In this document: one piece after another, positions 1 to 9,737 of the stretch
How positions within the stretch are numbered: position 1 is the first letter of the stretch
How the letters are laid out: every line of letters begins with the position of its first letter
Program-made: the position numbers and the translations under genes
Source of the DNA: Hymenochaete sp. R1
Taxonomy: Eukaryota; Basidiomycota; Agaricomycetes; Hymenochaetales; Hymenochaetaceae
Length of the DNA stretch: 15,758 nucleotides
Direction of reading: 5' to 3'
NCBI GenBank assembly: GCA_019400425.1
Contig: JAFREE010000292.1
Location: 1-15,758, forward strand
The notes under the pieces: generated by a model
Seen by the model: only the letters and a program-made list of their open reading frames with translations
Told to the model about the DNA's origin: nothing
The model's database searches: none

Positions 1-77
1 CGACTTGCCTCATAGCTTGGCGATCGTCTTCGCTTTGTCATCACCGAACTTCTTCGCACACCGGTTGGCAAATGTCA
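1..77 (+). repeat. Outer terminal inverted repeat, left copy
   Basis: Bases 1-77 are the exact reverse complement of 15682-15758. Identity stops abruptly at base 78. The arm begins CGACTTGCCTCATAGC and ends GGCAAATGTCA. A perfect 77-bp inverted pair at both extremes of a 15.8-kb stretch is what a DNA transposon's TIRs or a recent inverted duplication would give. Any target-site duplication lies outside the window. Read outward (minus strand here), the arm holds an open frame rich in Lys/Ala/Asp that ends in a stop, so it could be duplicated coding sequence. Confidence 0.9.
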
Positions 78-1159
78 AAAAGCGACAGAAATTACTACCA
101 AATATGGTATAGATGGCTATTGTGTGGTCCAACCGGGGACAGGGCAAATGTAATCTTGATTACCACACCACTAATCCCCGTCTGTGCCAGGTGGCTGCAA
201 GTCCGAATTTTGGAGGGCTCATCTTTTTTTGCTCATAAATTGCCTTTTTTAACTCTTACCGGAATCTTTTCACCTCGGCTGGTCTGAGGGCTAGGGCCGG
301 ATCCCCGTAGTGTTAGCTCTTGATTTTTGCTTTTTGCTTAGTCGACGAAGTAGAATCTTGCTTTTGAATAAACCCCCTCGCTGACCACCATAACTTCCCC
401 CACACCAAGGGTGCAAATGCCCCAAGTGGGTCAGCGTTTTCATACTATCAATTTTTTCTGCCCATGGCTGGCAAAGAATTGCCATCCATGGCGACTACTA
501 GGGCTCCGAAGTTCATCTGAAATCCCCATTTATGCTGACCTGGGCAAAGCACCTATTGCTGGAATCCAATTTTTCCCTCCACTGGTGGTGCAGTGCTGGC
601 AAAAGGTGATGGGCCAGGGCACCTCAAGCTGGTATTCTTCAGATGAGTCACCGGCGCTAAAGGGTGTCCAATACGTGGGTGGACTGGTGTGAGGACGGCT
701 AATACGATGCCCTCGAACTCAGAGAGGAATCGCCATCTAGAACGAGTTCAAGACGAGCACAGAGAGAATGCTGCAGGCATTAAAGTCAGTGTGGCGGTTC
801 TTCACCAGGCAGAAGTTGGGAGGGCTGCGAATTCGCCTTCTAGATTAGACACTGCCACTCCGTAAAAATTACTACATGGGTGCCAGTACACTGGGTCAGT
901 TATAAGTGCTGGGACGTGGAGGGATGTAGGGGACGGTATGTTCCTAATCCTTGAAACGAAAATGTGTAGTGGTGTGATCTCGTGAATTTTTAGTGAAAGA
1001 AAAAAAAGTCAATGAAGTACGAAGCGATAGAAGTACATGCACCAATCAAGTACGCCCTTCACTCATGTCACTACCTGCCAGCAGCCAGTTGCATTTCACC
1101 TGCCTTTAAACACCGAAGGAAGAGTCAATTTTAAAAGCCTGTTTAGAAATTCAAGGCAC
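78..1159. other. Left arm without a recognisable gene
   Basis: Only short overlapping open frames occur here, up to 93 codons (411-692, plus), with no recognisable domain, no convincing splice pattern and no repeat that I can see. An 11-bp stretch TTGGAGGGCTC near 210 also occurs in the inward sequence beyond the right TIR. This may be chance or a trace of a longer, diverged inverted repeat. The segment also holds the 3' flank of the minus-strand RTC4-like gene. Confidence 0.5.
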
Positions 1160-3863
1160 TTACTTTTTGCCAGCTTCCTTTGATGGTTGGCTTGGTGGCT
1201 TAGGGTTGGTGCTACTCGTCAACTTCGACTTCACCTTGTTTCTACTGCCACGAGTGCGAATCAGAGACGCAGCTTCCACCTTTGGCACGCGAGTGACTTT
1301 TCCTACAGAGGTACCCAAGTCAGACTCCTGCTTTTGGGAGCTTGGTGGAAAAGGAGGGCCACCATCCGTTTCCTCATCACTGCTGAGAATGTAGAGGACG
1401 TCACCCCTTTTCGACACCCTCACATCCTTAGCGCCCCCCTTCTTCGGAGTTTGTTTCTTTTCTGTTGCTTTCCTCTGTGCTACTTCTACTGCCTCGTGCT
1501 CGAGCTCCTCACCTTCTGCTTCCTCAATAGCAAGGGCCTCGCGCTTCCTTCGAGTGTGTTCCATCAGCATTGCCTCACCCACATCGTGTCCACGTCCTGA
1601 GTTTCGACCAGATGCGCCTCGCGTTCCATCAGAGCTGTCCATATCTGGGAACATTGCTGCTCCGTACTTGCTGCTATCTCGCAAAATCTTGAGCGCATCT
1701 TGCAGTGCAATTTCTGGACCGCAGTCTTCTTTAATGAGGGCGAGAGCACACTCAGGGACGAGAACGCACTGGATAAAATCGATGGGGTTGAAGGGCTTCG
1801 TGAGGCTCGGGTCAATGCTTTCCGGTGGGAATACGCTGCACAGTGTTCGATATATGATGACAGCACCCTGCTCACCGTAACTCCAGGAAAAATTAATATG
1901 GGGGAGGCAAGACCGAATCCAATTTTCAAAACACTTACTATCCAGGCTGACTCCTGTCAAACGAACTGAACTGCCCCGCGATGCTTGCGACTTTCCCGAC
2001 TCCGCCGGCTTCCAAATCTTCCCTAATGCTATCCCAGAAACTACTCCTGCCCCTATTCTTCAAAATGCCCCACAATTTGGACTTCATGGCCGTAATGCGC
2101 GAGGGCAATTCTTGGAAGTTGATACTCAGGGGCCAGCCGGCCTTTTGTGCACGTGGGAGTAGTTCTAACTCGAACTCATGGCGCTGGCACAAACTGACAT
2201 AGGAAAGCAGCGGTGCCTTCCATCCGAGGGGATTGCTAGGCCGTAGATCGGGCCTCGAGTGCATTACATTTTGCAGCATTTGTCGAAGGTGTGGAGAGGG
2301 CTCCAAAGGGAAGGGCACATCGCAGTAGGGACACAAGATCCTCGGGTCACCTTCAAAGAGAAGAGGAAAAAGTTAGCTGGTAGCCAGGTCAAGCTTCTGA
2401 TTTTTATTCCTTCACCTAGTTCTTCCTGCTGGCTGTCAAATATCGAACTGACAGAATTAATTAGCTGTGAAGGTAGCGGTAGGTGACGTGTAGTACCACT
2501 CTGACATTCTTCTTCGCTTGAATACCCCAGGCTCCTCCTCAGACTCTAATCCTCTTTTAGGCGAATGGGAAGCCACTGGCGAGCTTGAAGGAGGTTTGGA
2601 TGGCTTGATTTGCGCTTCACTTTGAAATGCCGCAGGGAATGGCTGAGGACTTCTGGTCGGACCGCCGCTGCTATTTCGTTCAATTGAATCCTTGGAAGAG
2701 CTACGATGGAGGTTACTACTGGCATCTGCCACTGCTATAGATTTGCAGTTCCCCTTTCCCATGGGGAACTACGCATGCAGCGTCAGCCAGTGGAGCACTC
2801 TCGCGCCGCCGCAGTGACTAACCTGAGCGAGTCTACCAATTCCCCCACTGCCATTGCAGTGAGATGCACGTTTGTCCGGCACCCCACTCCTGGACTTCGA
2901 ATCGCTCGGCGGTTTGCTGCGAGCAACGCCAACTTCCCTATCTGGCAGCACCATCCTCACTCCAGCACCGCAGGAGGTCCGCGTTCATTTCAAAATGCCA
3001 GGACCATTTGCTCGTGATTTCTGGTACACCTTCGGATTACCATCTGCTGTCATCGGGAACTTGGCAAGAGCTCGGGCTAGTGGAAGCATAGGTGAGGCGG
3101 TCGTGGGTGAGTAGAGTGCTCCAAACAGTATACCCGACGAAGCCTGGACCTACTTTGAGAGCGGCAGGGCCTAGAGCCCTTCTCTTCAAGTTCATACTGG
3201 TTTAGTCCATCCATGGCTATTTCACCGTTAGCAGGCTAGTAGTGGTATCAAATACGAGTGCGTACATGGAGCTAAATCGCCCTTGGTAGGCACCCCATCC
3301 TCGTTCTTCGCCGACTTCGAAGGGTCACTCTTGACTTTTTCCCAACCTTCGTCCATGCTGAAGATCCAATTCACATTTGTAATATCACCCCGGTCATCAG
3401 AGCCATTCGCACGCTTCTTTCCTGGCACTCGTTTGCTACGTCGTTTCGGTGACTGCCCTTTAGCTGGAATATTCATCGGATCTGATAAGTCTGACGCCAA
3501 TTTAGGTGAGTTGCTCCGTCCTGAACATGGCTCCTTTGCCCTGGTGAGACATTTGGATTTGGATGAGGTCATCTCCATTTTCTTCTCTACTCCATTGGAG
3601 GTCGAAGTCGAAGCCATAGGATGAGCTCTGACATTGCGGGCGTGCCGTGTGCGTGCCACTTTCGAACCCCTGTCCCCACCCAAGCTGTCCGTATTGTAGG
3701 CAGTCAACGTTAGAGCCTCGAGATGTGTTTTCGAACTTGTTTCGACTGTCGGGCTCTTCGTCTTTTTGAACTTTTGACACCCCACTGCTTCTGTATTTTG
3801 CCAGGCGCTCTCTACTCGCGTGCTCATGCTCTGGGCGTCACGGCTGTCGTCCCAAGCTTCCAT
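1160..3863 (-). CDS. RTC4-like domain protein, eight-exon gene
   Basis: Exons in my model, in transcription order: 3863-3266, 3216-3154, 3076-3005, 2959-2823, 2768-2497, 2447-2416, 2350-1939, 1880-1160. They sum to 2307 nt in one open frame, 768 residues. The start sits in a good Kozak context (CACCATGG). Residues about 398-608 match the RTC4 C-terminal domain as I know it from basidiomycetes: a CPYCD opening, then NPLG.KAPL, a CQRHEFE block, a GQFSSFD..QPGYYGEQG block, and a closing KYG.AMFPD. The rest is low-complexity, Ser-rich and basic with NLS-like clusters (PKRRSKRVPGKKR). Near residue 690, VLYILSSDEE resembles a SUMO-interacting motif. Yeast RTC4 is named for a genetic role in telomere capping; its biochemistry is unclear. 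Weak point: the intron 3004-2960 has a poor donor (GTCCTG). If it is not spliced, a TGA at 2985-2987 splits the gene and a shorter protein would start at 2954. The stop overlaps a donor-like GTAAGT, so an extra 3' exon is possible. Confidence 0.72.
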
Positions 3864-4217
3864 GGTGGAGTCAAGCTTGTTGAGTTGTAAAAGGTATAAG
3901 GAGACGAGATGGAAGAGTTGAGTCGTCTGGCTGTTGCAGACTGGAAGGGGGTCAGTGTGCTAACTAAACAGAAGCCAAGTGGAGTGAAGAGGGAGAGGAT
4001 GCAAGTCGGCAGACGCGTCGCTTTCGCGTTAGTGTTGCATCACATGACCACGTACTAACTGAGCCGGTCCAGCGGAAAATAGGAAAATCTGAGATTTTGC
4101 TAATTCAATAAGATAAGATCCACAATTACCATAATTGGGTACGCAGTTTTGTCGGTTGACTCACTTACTACGCTACTTAGAAGATGCGTACATCCCACTC
4201 CTTTCTTCATATACGTC
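3864..4217. promoter_or_regulatory. Divergent promoter region of RTC4-like gene and argininosuccinate synthase fragment
   Basis: This 354-bp gap separates two divergent start codons (3863 on minus, 4218 on plus). It holds no open frame of note. It must contain both promoters if either gene is transcribed. A CACATGACCACGTA stretch near 4040 and a perfect TGACTCA at 4157-4163 are visible. No clear TATA box was identified. Confidence 0.5.
4157..4163 (+). promoter_or_regulatory. Gcn4/CPC1-type binding site (TGACTCA)
   Basis: The heptamer TGACTCA lies 55 bp upstream of the argininosuccinate synthase start codon. It is the canonical site for Gcn4/CPC1 bZIP activators, which control arginine biosynthesis genes in fungi under amino-acid starvation. 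Its position fits a retained native promoter. Use in this locus is inferred. Confidence 0.55.
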
Positions 4218-4505
4218 ATGGCATCCGCAAAGGGTCGTGTTCTACTCGCTTACTCCGGAGGTCTTGGTGAGTATTCCATTCTCCCTGCACATATCTTAAA
4301 AGTCTGATTCTGGACACTTCCTGTATTCTGGCCTGGCTCATTGAACAGGGATATGAGGTTGCTGCGTTCATGGCCGATGTTGGTCAGGAAGAGGTGATTG
4401 ATGCTCCCATTTTAATTAGAATGATGAGCTGAGTCATGTCAATAGGACTTCAATGCTGCAAGAGCAAAGGCTCTGAAAGTCGGAGCGAAGAAGTCTGTGG
4501 TTGAG
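4218..4505 (+). pseudogene. ARG1: Argininosuccinate synthase, 5' part (exons 1-3), interrupted and truncated
   Basis: The enzyme joins citrulline and aspartate with ATP in arginine biosynthesis. Exon 1 (4218-4266) gives MASAKGRVLLAYSGGL, carrying the N-type ATP pyrophosphatase P-loop SGGLDTS across the junction. Exon 2 (4314-4393) gives [15 protein letters not shown] and FMADVGQEE. Exon 3 (4446-4505) gives DFNAARAKALKVGAKKSVVE. Phases agree (129 nt, then 60 nt). The copy keeps its introns, so it came from genomic DNA rather than from cDNA. Defects: the acceptor of intron 1 reads GG just before exon 2 where AG is expected; the donor of intron 3 is GC (GAG|GCTTGC); and intron 3 is split by the 8.9-kb transposon. 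Homology resumes at 13454 and ends by 13510, so about 80 of the usual 400-plus residues are present. The fragment cannot make an active enzyme. Confidence 0.9.
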
Positions 4506-4522
4506 GCTTGCCCATATTGGTC

Positions 4523-4530
4523 GTCTAGCC
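4523..4530 (+). repeat. Target-site duplication of inner transposon, left copy
   Basis: GTCTAGCC directly precedes the inner inverted repeat and recurs in direct orientation at 13426-13433 directly after it. Removing the transposon and one copy restores a 45-bp synthase intron. An 8-bp duplication is typical of hAT, P and Zisupton/KDZ-type elements. Confidence 0.85.
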
Positions 4531-4583
4531 AGAGGACCCCCGAATCTCCCTATAAGAGGCCTCCGCACGGGGACCACCCGCTC
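4531..4583 (+). repeat. Inner transposon terminal inverted repeat, left
   Basis: It starts AGAGGACCCCCGAATCTCCC and ends GGGGACCACCCGCTC. The reverse complement of 13375-13425 matches with only a few mismatches and a 2-bp length difference at the tip (AGAGG versus AGG). The inner half overlaps the first subterminal repeat unit. Confidence 0.88.
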
Positions 4584-4700
4584 ACCGGAAAAAATCCTGA
4601 AGGCCTCCGCATGAGGACCACCCACGGAGCACCCGGCCCGGAGGGCCCCGCCCAGAGGCCTCCGCACGAGGACCACCCGGTCCAAGGCTGGTGGTCCCCC
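4558..4700 (+). repeat. Subterminal repeats of inner transposon, left end
   Basis: A unit close to GGCCTCCGCACGRGGACCACC occurs at 4558-4583, 4602-4627 and 4656-4683, followed by an inverted GGTGGTCCCCC near 4690-4700. The right end carries the same unit inverted (13375-13399) and another partial copy (13337-13365). Repeated GC-rich subterminal motifs are typical transposase-binding arrays; the binding role is inferred. Confidence 0.75.
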
Positions 4701-5513
4701 TTGCCTCCCCCCCCCTGGAAGACAGGTACAACCGACACGATTACTCCCGAATAGAAAGTTCACTGTTTCTTTTACAAGCATTATCTAATGTAAAAGTTCA
4801 AACTCAGACCTTACTCAAACACAATTTCTCTCCTTATTTTCAACATTATGCAATATATTTTGTTAGATAATATCGATTAACAGGTTACATATGAGGTATA
4901 GACTGCTCAAGCAAGACGACGAAAAATTTGAGTAAACACAACGAGTTCGTGTATCCCGTTTATACCATCACGACGAATGGAGTCCGACGTAGTCGACCTC
5001 AGCGATGCCATACACACCCAGGAGGAGGTGCTTCTGGGTCTGACTTTGTCAGACTCCGTGGGAACCCATAGGACTTTATTACCTCCGGAGAGTCATGTAA
5101 TCGATCTGGCGCACGTAATGTCATTCTTCACTCAAACGTCCTCCACCAGGCGGCTGTTCAGTTCCCTTACATCCAACTCCAACGTGCTCGGACTACTCGA
5201 TGGCTGTAGTATTCCGAGCATCGATTTCCTTCAAAAGGAAAGGAACTGCGTCGATCTTCACACCGCAAAATCTGTGCACGATTTGAACGAACCCGCGCGA
5301 CGTTATCCTCCATGTGCATTCGGATTGCTTTATGAGCTCGCTCGGCGAAGGAAGATATCCGACTCGTATAACCGAGCAGACGCATTTCTGTCTGAAGATG
5401 TGGCAGCAGCGGTACACAGTGCCCAATCTGGCGAACCACTTGTCAAGCTCGCCAGAGTGTCAATGGGATCTCTCCCGTGGGGTTCCAGACAGATAAGACC
5501 AAAATTAGGTATT

Positions 5514-6047
5514 CTCAGCAACGATTGGCTCGATGACGAGCAAATCGATATGCTCCTTTCAGCGTGCAGCGAGCGTGCACGCACGGAAGGTCAAGTTGTC
5601 AGTGTGCTATTTGCTTCTACCTTCGTGACCCAGGTGCTTTTGGAACAGTATGGCAAGCCCGAGCCCAAACTCCCTGTGCCATGGGATTCGTACCTCGAAC
5701 AAATTCGATCTAATGTCGGAATGACTGTATACTTTATCTCTCACACCAACTCTAATCATTGGGTGTCGTGGAAGTTGGATATGGCCAACAACATCTATGG
5801 GTATGGTACGTGCACCTGTTAAATATGCAACTCAAGTCATTCAAATTTACTTGCAGCCGACTCCCTCAAGACTCCCCCATCAGCATTGGAACCAATGCAT
5901 GACGCGCTTCAGTGGTTAACTGATCGGGTACTTGGCGAGAAGTTTTTATTTATGCCGAATATTATGCCTTGTGGGGATCAAGCCGGAGATAACAACTCGT
6001 GCGGTGTAGTGAGCTGAAACACAATCTCAAGTGGCGTTTTTGGGGAT
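5514..6047 (+). other. Ulp1/C48 SUMO-protease domain
   Basis: Residues about 180-340 of the long gene. The domain opens with SNDWLDDEQIDMLL, matching the Ulp1 entry motif WL.D..I. Expected catalytic residues are all visible: His261 in NSNHWVSW, Asp278 in YGYADSL (formed across the intron 5806-5856), Gln318 in CGDQAG and Cys325 in NNSCGVV. An in-frame TGA at 6015-6017 follows Cys325 by five codons. Family similarity seems to continue beyond it (NTISSGVFGD), so the stop probably truncates the domain after the catalytic site. Confidence 0.85.
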
Positions 6048-6434
6048 AGGATGTGGTCCGTCCATGAAGCAAAAGCACATTGTATACATGCTTTCCTATC
6101 TATCCGTAGCCTGGGTTTGGAGCCGGTGGGTTTGGTTGGTGGATTGATAGCAGCAGGAGCTTATCGCCCATTTCAGAGTCCATCTACTCTTTTGGAAATC
6201 AGCTCCCCGACTATGGTTCCCATGCTCAACCTATCGACACCCGCTTTCACCGATACAAATGACCCGCCGATTAGTTCTTCGCCTAATCTCGTTTGGAAAC
6301 TCACTCTCCCGCACGTCGAAGTTTCTTCCACCTCACTGGCTTCTGTCTGCGTGGGCCCGGAGTCCCGTACACCGGTAGTCGAGCCCGGAAAATCAACACG
6401 CATTGTACAGCAGAGAGAAGTGCAAGACCTCAAA

Positions 6435-6458
6435 CAATCGACGCTGGCGAGTTTTTTT
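6435..6458 (+). other. PIP box (PCNA-interacting motif) QSTLASFF
   Basis: QSTLASFF fits the canonical PIP box Q-x-x-[L/I/M]-x-x-[F/Y]-[F/Y] exactly. It sits in a low-complexity linker between the Ulp1 domain and the zinc finger, the disordered setting where real PIP boxes occur. MSH6-type proteins carry very similar motifs. PCNA binding is inferred from the motif only. Confidence 0.6.
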
Positions 6459-6887
6459 GGATCATCGCAGATGGTGAAGCATGCGCGTTCCAACACTCTG
6501 GAAGTCGATGTCTGCGGGACCAAGTCCAAAGTCCAGAAACGCAGCGCAGGCGTGAGGGCACGACAAAGTTCAAAGAAAAAAATTTGATTTTTTTCAGGTT
6601 TGAAGAAAGCTGCAGAGGCGGTGAAGGACAAAGTAACTGCGTCTTCAGTCGGACCAGAGTCGTCTCGCACCTCCAACGCCACGACCTCCAGTCGTTCCGA
6701 GCATTTGAAGTCCGAAGACCAAGTGGCCCCCAGGAAGGATGACCCCTCTCTTTCGAAAACCCCCGCGAAGAAACCTAGCAGGGCGAAGAAGAATATCCAA
6801 AGGTGTGCTGCTCGTAAGAAAATGAAGACTGGAAAACACAAATTCGACGAACCCAGCTTCCGCACTTTCAGGATCAAAATTTTAAAA

Positions 6888-7013
6888 CTCAATCCCCATG
6901 CTCAGTTCAAACCTGAATACGGGCAGGTACGACATTCCATATGAGGGGAATGGGCTCAGATGTCGACTCCGTACAGGGTTGATAGATTCCGCCATCACTG
7001 ACGTAGATGCAAG
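6888..7013 (+). other. Degenerate C2HC (BED-like) zinc finger of the transposase
   Basis: The frame reads FKPEYG..., RHSI[TGA]GEWAQM, PYRVDRFRHH[TGA]RRCK. In relatives I recall, the pattern is C-G...H..CG.W....PY....RF..H...CK. Here the first Cys position is Tyr (TAC) and the second is TGA (6942-6944); His-His and the last Cys (TGC, 7008-7010) remain. A second TGA at 6999-7001 replaces a residue between them. DNA-binding fingers of this kind sit N-terminal to many transposase cores. Family comparison is from memory. Confidence 0.5.
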
Positions 7014-9703
7014 ATGAAACATCCGATGCTATACGCTGTCTCACAGCAGAAGTCCAGAGCACGCAAACACCTTTGTAAAGCTACTGTCACAGTACTGTGT
7101 AAGGGGTTTTCAGCTACCCAGAATTCACGAGTCCCTACGTTTCTTGCTCGCTATCCGCAGCTTGGTGGAGGCGGGAGGTCAGTGACATTGCTCGCCGAGG
7201 AACGCTTCAAGGTCCCCTATGCTAAACTCAGCACTGTGCAGAAGCTGGAGGTCGATTCCTTGAATGAGCAGGGATGGACATGGGTGGTAAAATCACGGCA
7301 TGAAGCTCTGTTTTCAAAAAAATGCACCGAGTTTGTTGAAGTGGAGAAGGGAAACGAGGAAAATGATGGAGCAGCTATCTGTGATGCCTGCTATTTTCTA
7401 TGCTACGAGAAGTCTGTCAATGGTGCTTTGCGGAGGGACGAGCCACTAGAAGAGAACGCACGGTTTGTGAATGAGAAGTACCGGAGCGATGATCCCGGTA
7501 TGAAGTACTTGCGCATAAAGGGATGTGCAATCCTAACACAAGCAAAAGTTAGTGCTCTTAATCCTACCTATGTTCCCCCTACTAATACTAGTTCAAGTCT
7601 GAGAAAGGTCGCCTTGCTTCACTACTTGTAAAAGCGGTCTCCGAAAATGCGTTCTCCGAGTCTGAAATACTTACGGGCTTCGTAAAAGCCCACTTAGATA
7701 AAATCGAGTGTTTGTCCAAGGGGAAGTCTCTTCGAGGCCTTTGCTATCCTCCGTCATTTTTGCACTTCGCCACGCTTCTGTGCATGCGATCGCCGAAGGC
7801 GTACAGGTTGATGGGGTCGGAGATGCAGCTGCCTAGTGAGCGCTATCTACAGCACGGATCTCGATTTTGCTGCTCCTCCTTTCTTTGACTCGATCTCGTT
7901 CTGTTAGAATGGTAGGCGCAGGGGAACCCCAGTTCTTTCCAGGTATCCGCGACGAAAACTATGGCGCAGCATACTTGTTCCTCGAAAAGTTAGGAGGTCT
8001 GGATCTTAGTGCTGGACTCGGTGTGGACGATATGAAGATAGTATCAGACTTAAGGCCCCTCATCCAGAGCGCTACCGGTGACTATTACATTGCTGGAAAC
8101 GTCGGAGAGCCCGTGTTGGTACTGGATCCCACCCATATTCGAGAGCAAGTCGAAGCAGCTAATCTCAAGGTTGCAACTAAGGTAGTGGCACAATTTTTCC
8201 TCATATGCTTTCAGTGCCTTATTCTTTGTGAAGGTCCGCCTCTGGGTCCTAAGTGCACCAGTTCCAAAGGTCCCACCATTCATTCTCGCCGCTATTGCAG
8301 TCGATGAATCAACATCTGCTCATGAACTTGCTGATTGCACATTCAGCACCATCAATGGACTACTTGCTCGCGGGATTAACATCATTTCGTTATCTTGTGA
8401 TGGGTCAGTGAAGGAACACCGGCACCAATGGGATATTTACGATAAACGAGTCACCGAGACCGTCAAGACTTTGCACGCGCAAAGTCTTGATTTCGACAAT
8501 ATCAAGGCCACTGCTCCTTTCGTTCAAATTGGCAAGCCAGTAGCTTTTGTACAGGATTCTAAACACGCGCTGAAGGTCTTTCGGAGCAGTATCACATCTG
8601 GGACAAAGACTATGGTACTCGGTGATCATCTTGCCCTATATAGATATTTGGTAGAGGCCATAGATGCTGCTGATTTGCCGCTCTATGCACGAGACGTCCG
8701 CAATGCGGACAAGCAAGACGACCGCGCAGCTTCGCGAACCTTCTCTGCTGAGTTTTGGCTTGGCTCCTTCGAAATCGAATTGATCTCACGGGCCTCACCA
8801 TGTACTTATTCGTTTTCGGAGAACTCGTAGATGCATACCAGAATTGGACTATACCCCACGCCCACCAGGTTCGAATGATTATGCGGGCGCATTTTTTTTG
8901 TCGAATACTGGAAGGGGTTTGTTACCGCCACAGGTCTTTTGATGCAGACCTCATGCCTCGCCTCTCAGACGCTCGATATCATTTCATTCTTAGTTCATGG
9001 TTTTCTGCAGCTTCTGTATATATACCGCGATGGGGATAAAAGGGCCCCGTTCTGTCCGTGGCTTCACTCGACAGAAGCAAACGAACATGCATTCGCTGCG
9101 AGCCGCCAAATAATGCCGGATTTTGACTTTCAGCAGTTCTGCCAGTTGGTTCCCAAGTTATCTTTTTCCGTTTGCTACGCGATGGGAGTTGGGAACGAGG
9201 ACGCCAAGGCTCGAGCGCAGGGCTATGCTCACACGTGGTCCGATGTCGAAGGGGTCAACTTGGGCAATCTCATGTCTTTCCCCGATGGCAACGAGCTCAA
9301 CTATATAACTCAACAAGCATGTGAGGATGCAGTTAGTCTGTGGCGACAACTCGGGGTGTACCAATCAGCACTTGCTCGTACACTAGTGTTGGACAACCGA
9401 TTGGGAGTCGATGCGGCATTGGAATCAGACGATGAAGGCGAAGGAGTAGACTCGCAATCTGCAGATCGCCTTCCGTCGTTTTCGGAAGGTTTCCTGCAGG
9501 ATTTGGAGCCCGTGACGAGACAGCATGAGGCCCCGTTCCCGGACGTTCACGCCTGTGAGCGGGAAGTTCTTAGCAGACTTGTGCGCGAAGAAGAAAAAAT
9601 GGACGCCGCGAATGACTTAGGACTGGAACAAGTGAAGTCTACAGTGCAGAATATTGCTCCAGCGTTGCATTTCATTGACTTGGAGGAAGGCTCTCGAATG
9701 TAG
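7014..9703 (+). pseudogene. RNase H-like transposase core
   Basis: After a Cys-rich segment (ICDACYFLCYEK, near 7380) come SPKAYRLMG and LPSERYLQ, then FFPGIRDENYGAA and VDDMKI. The likely first catalytic acid is in ISLSCDGS (Asp codon 8399-8401), the second in AFVQDSKHALKVFRS (8555-8557, 52 residues later) and the third in PWLHSTEANEHAF (Glu near 9074). The D-x-K-H-x-x-K-x-x-R motif resembles the D-x-x-H-x-x-K-x-x-R of P-element/THAP9 transposases. Intron 8182-8233 is clean (AAG|GTAGTG...GAAG|GTC). Damage: an unresolved break near 7840-7909, a one-base loss in a T run near 8752 (TTTT where five T restore AEFLAWL), and another shift near 8955. The C-terminal part ends in an acidic stretch (ESDDEGEG). 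Confidence 0.75.
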
Positions 9704-9737
9704 GTCTTTGGGACAGTAGCCACTACACCACTGTTAG

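Noticed and set aside
1187..1600. 137-codon plus-strand frame and similar plus frames over 1167-2486
   Set aside because: They are antisense shadows of the RTC4-like gene, with no domain and biased composition.
4434..4781. Minus-strand 115-codon and plus-strand 85-codon frames
   Set aside because: They are created by the GC-rich inverted end and subterminal repeats of the transposon.
6173..6892. 239-codon minus-strand frame
   Set aside because: Antisense of the linker and basic region of the Ulp1-transposase gene; Cys/Phe-rich product without a domain.
6015..7001. A variant genetic code with UGA as sense
   Set aside because: Other genes here use TGA, TAG and TAA as plausible stops, and the same gene also has frameshifts, so ordinary decay is simpler.
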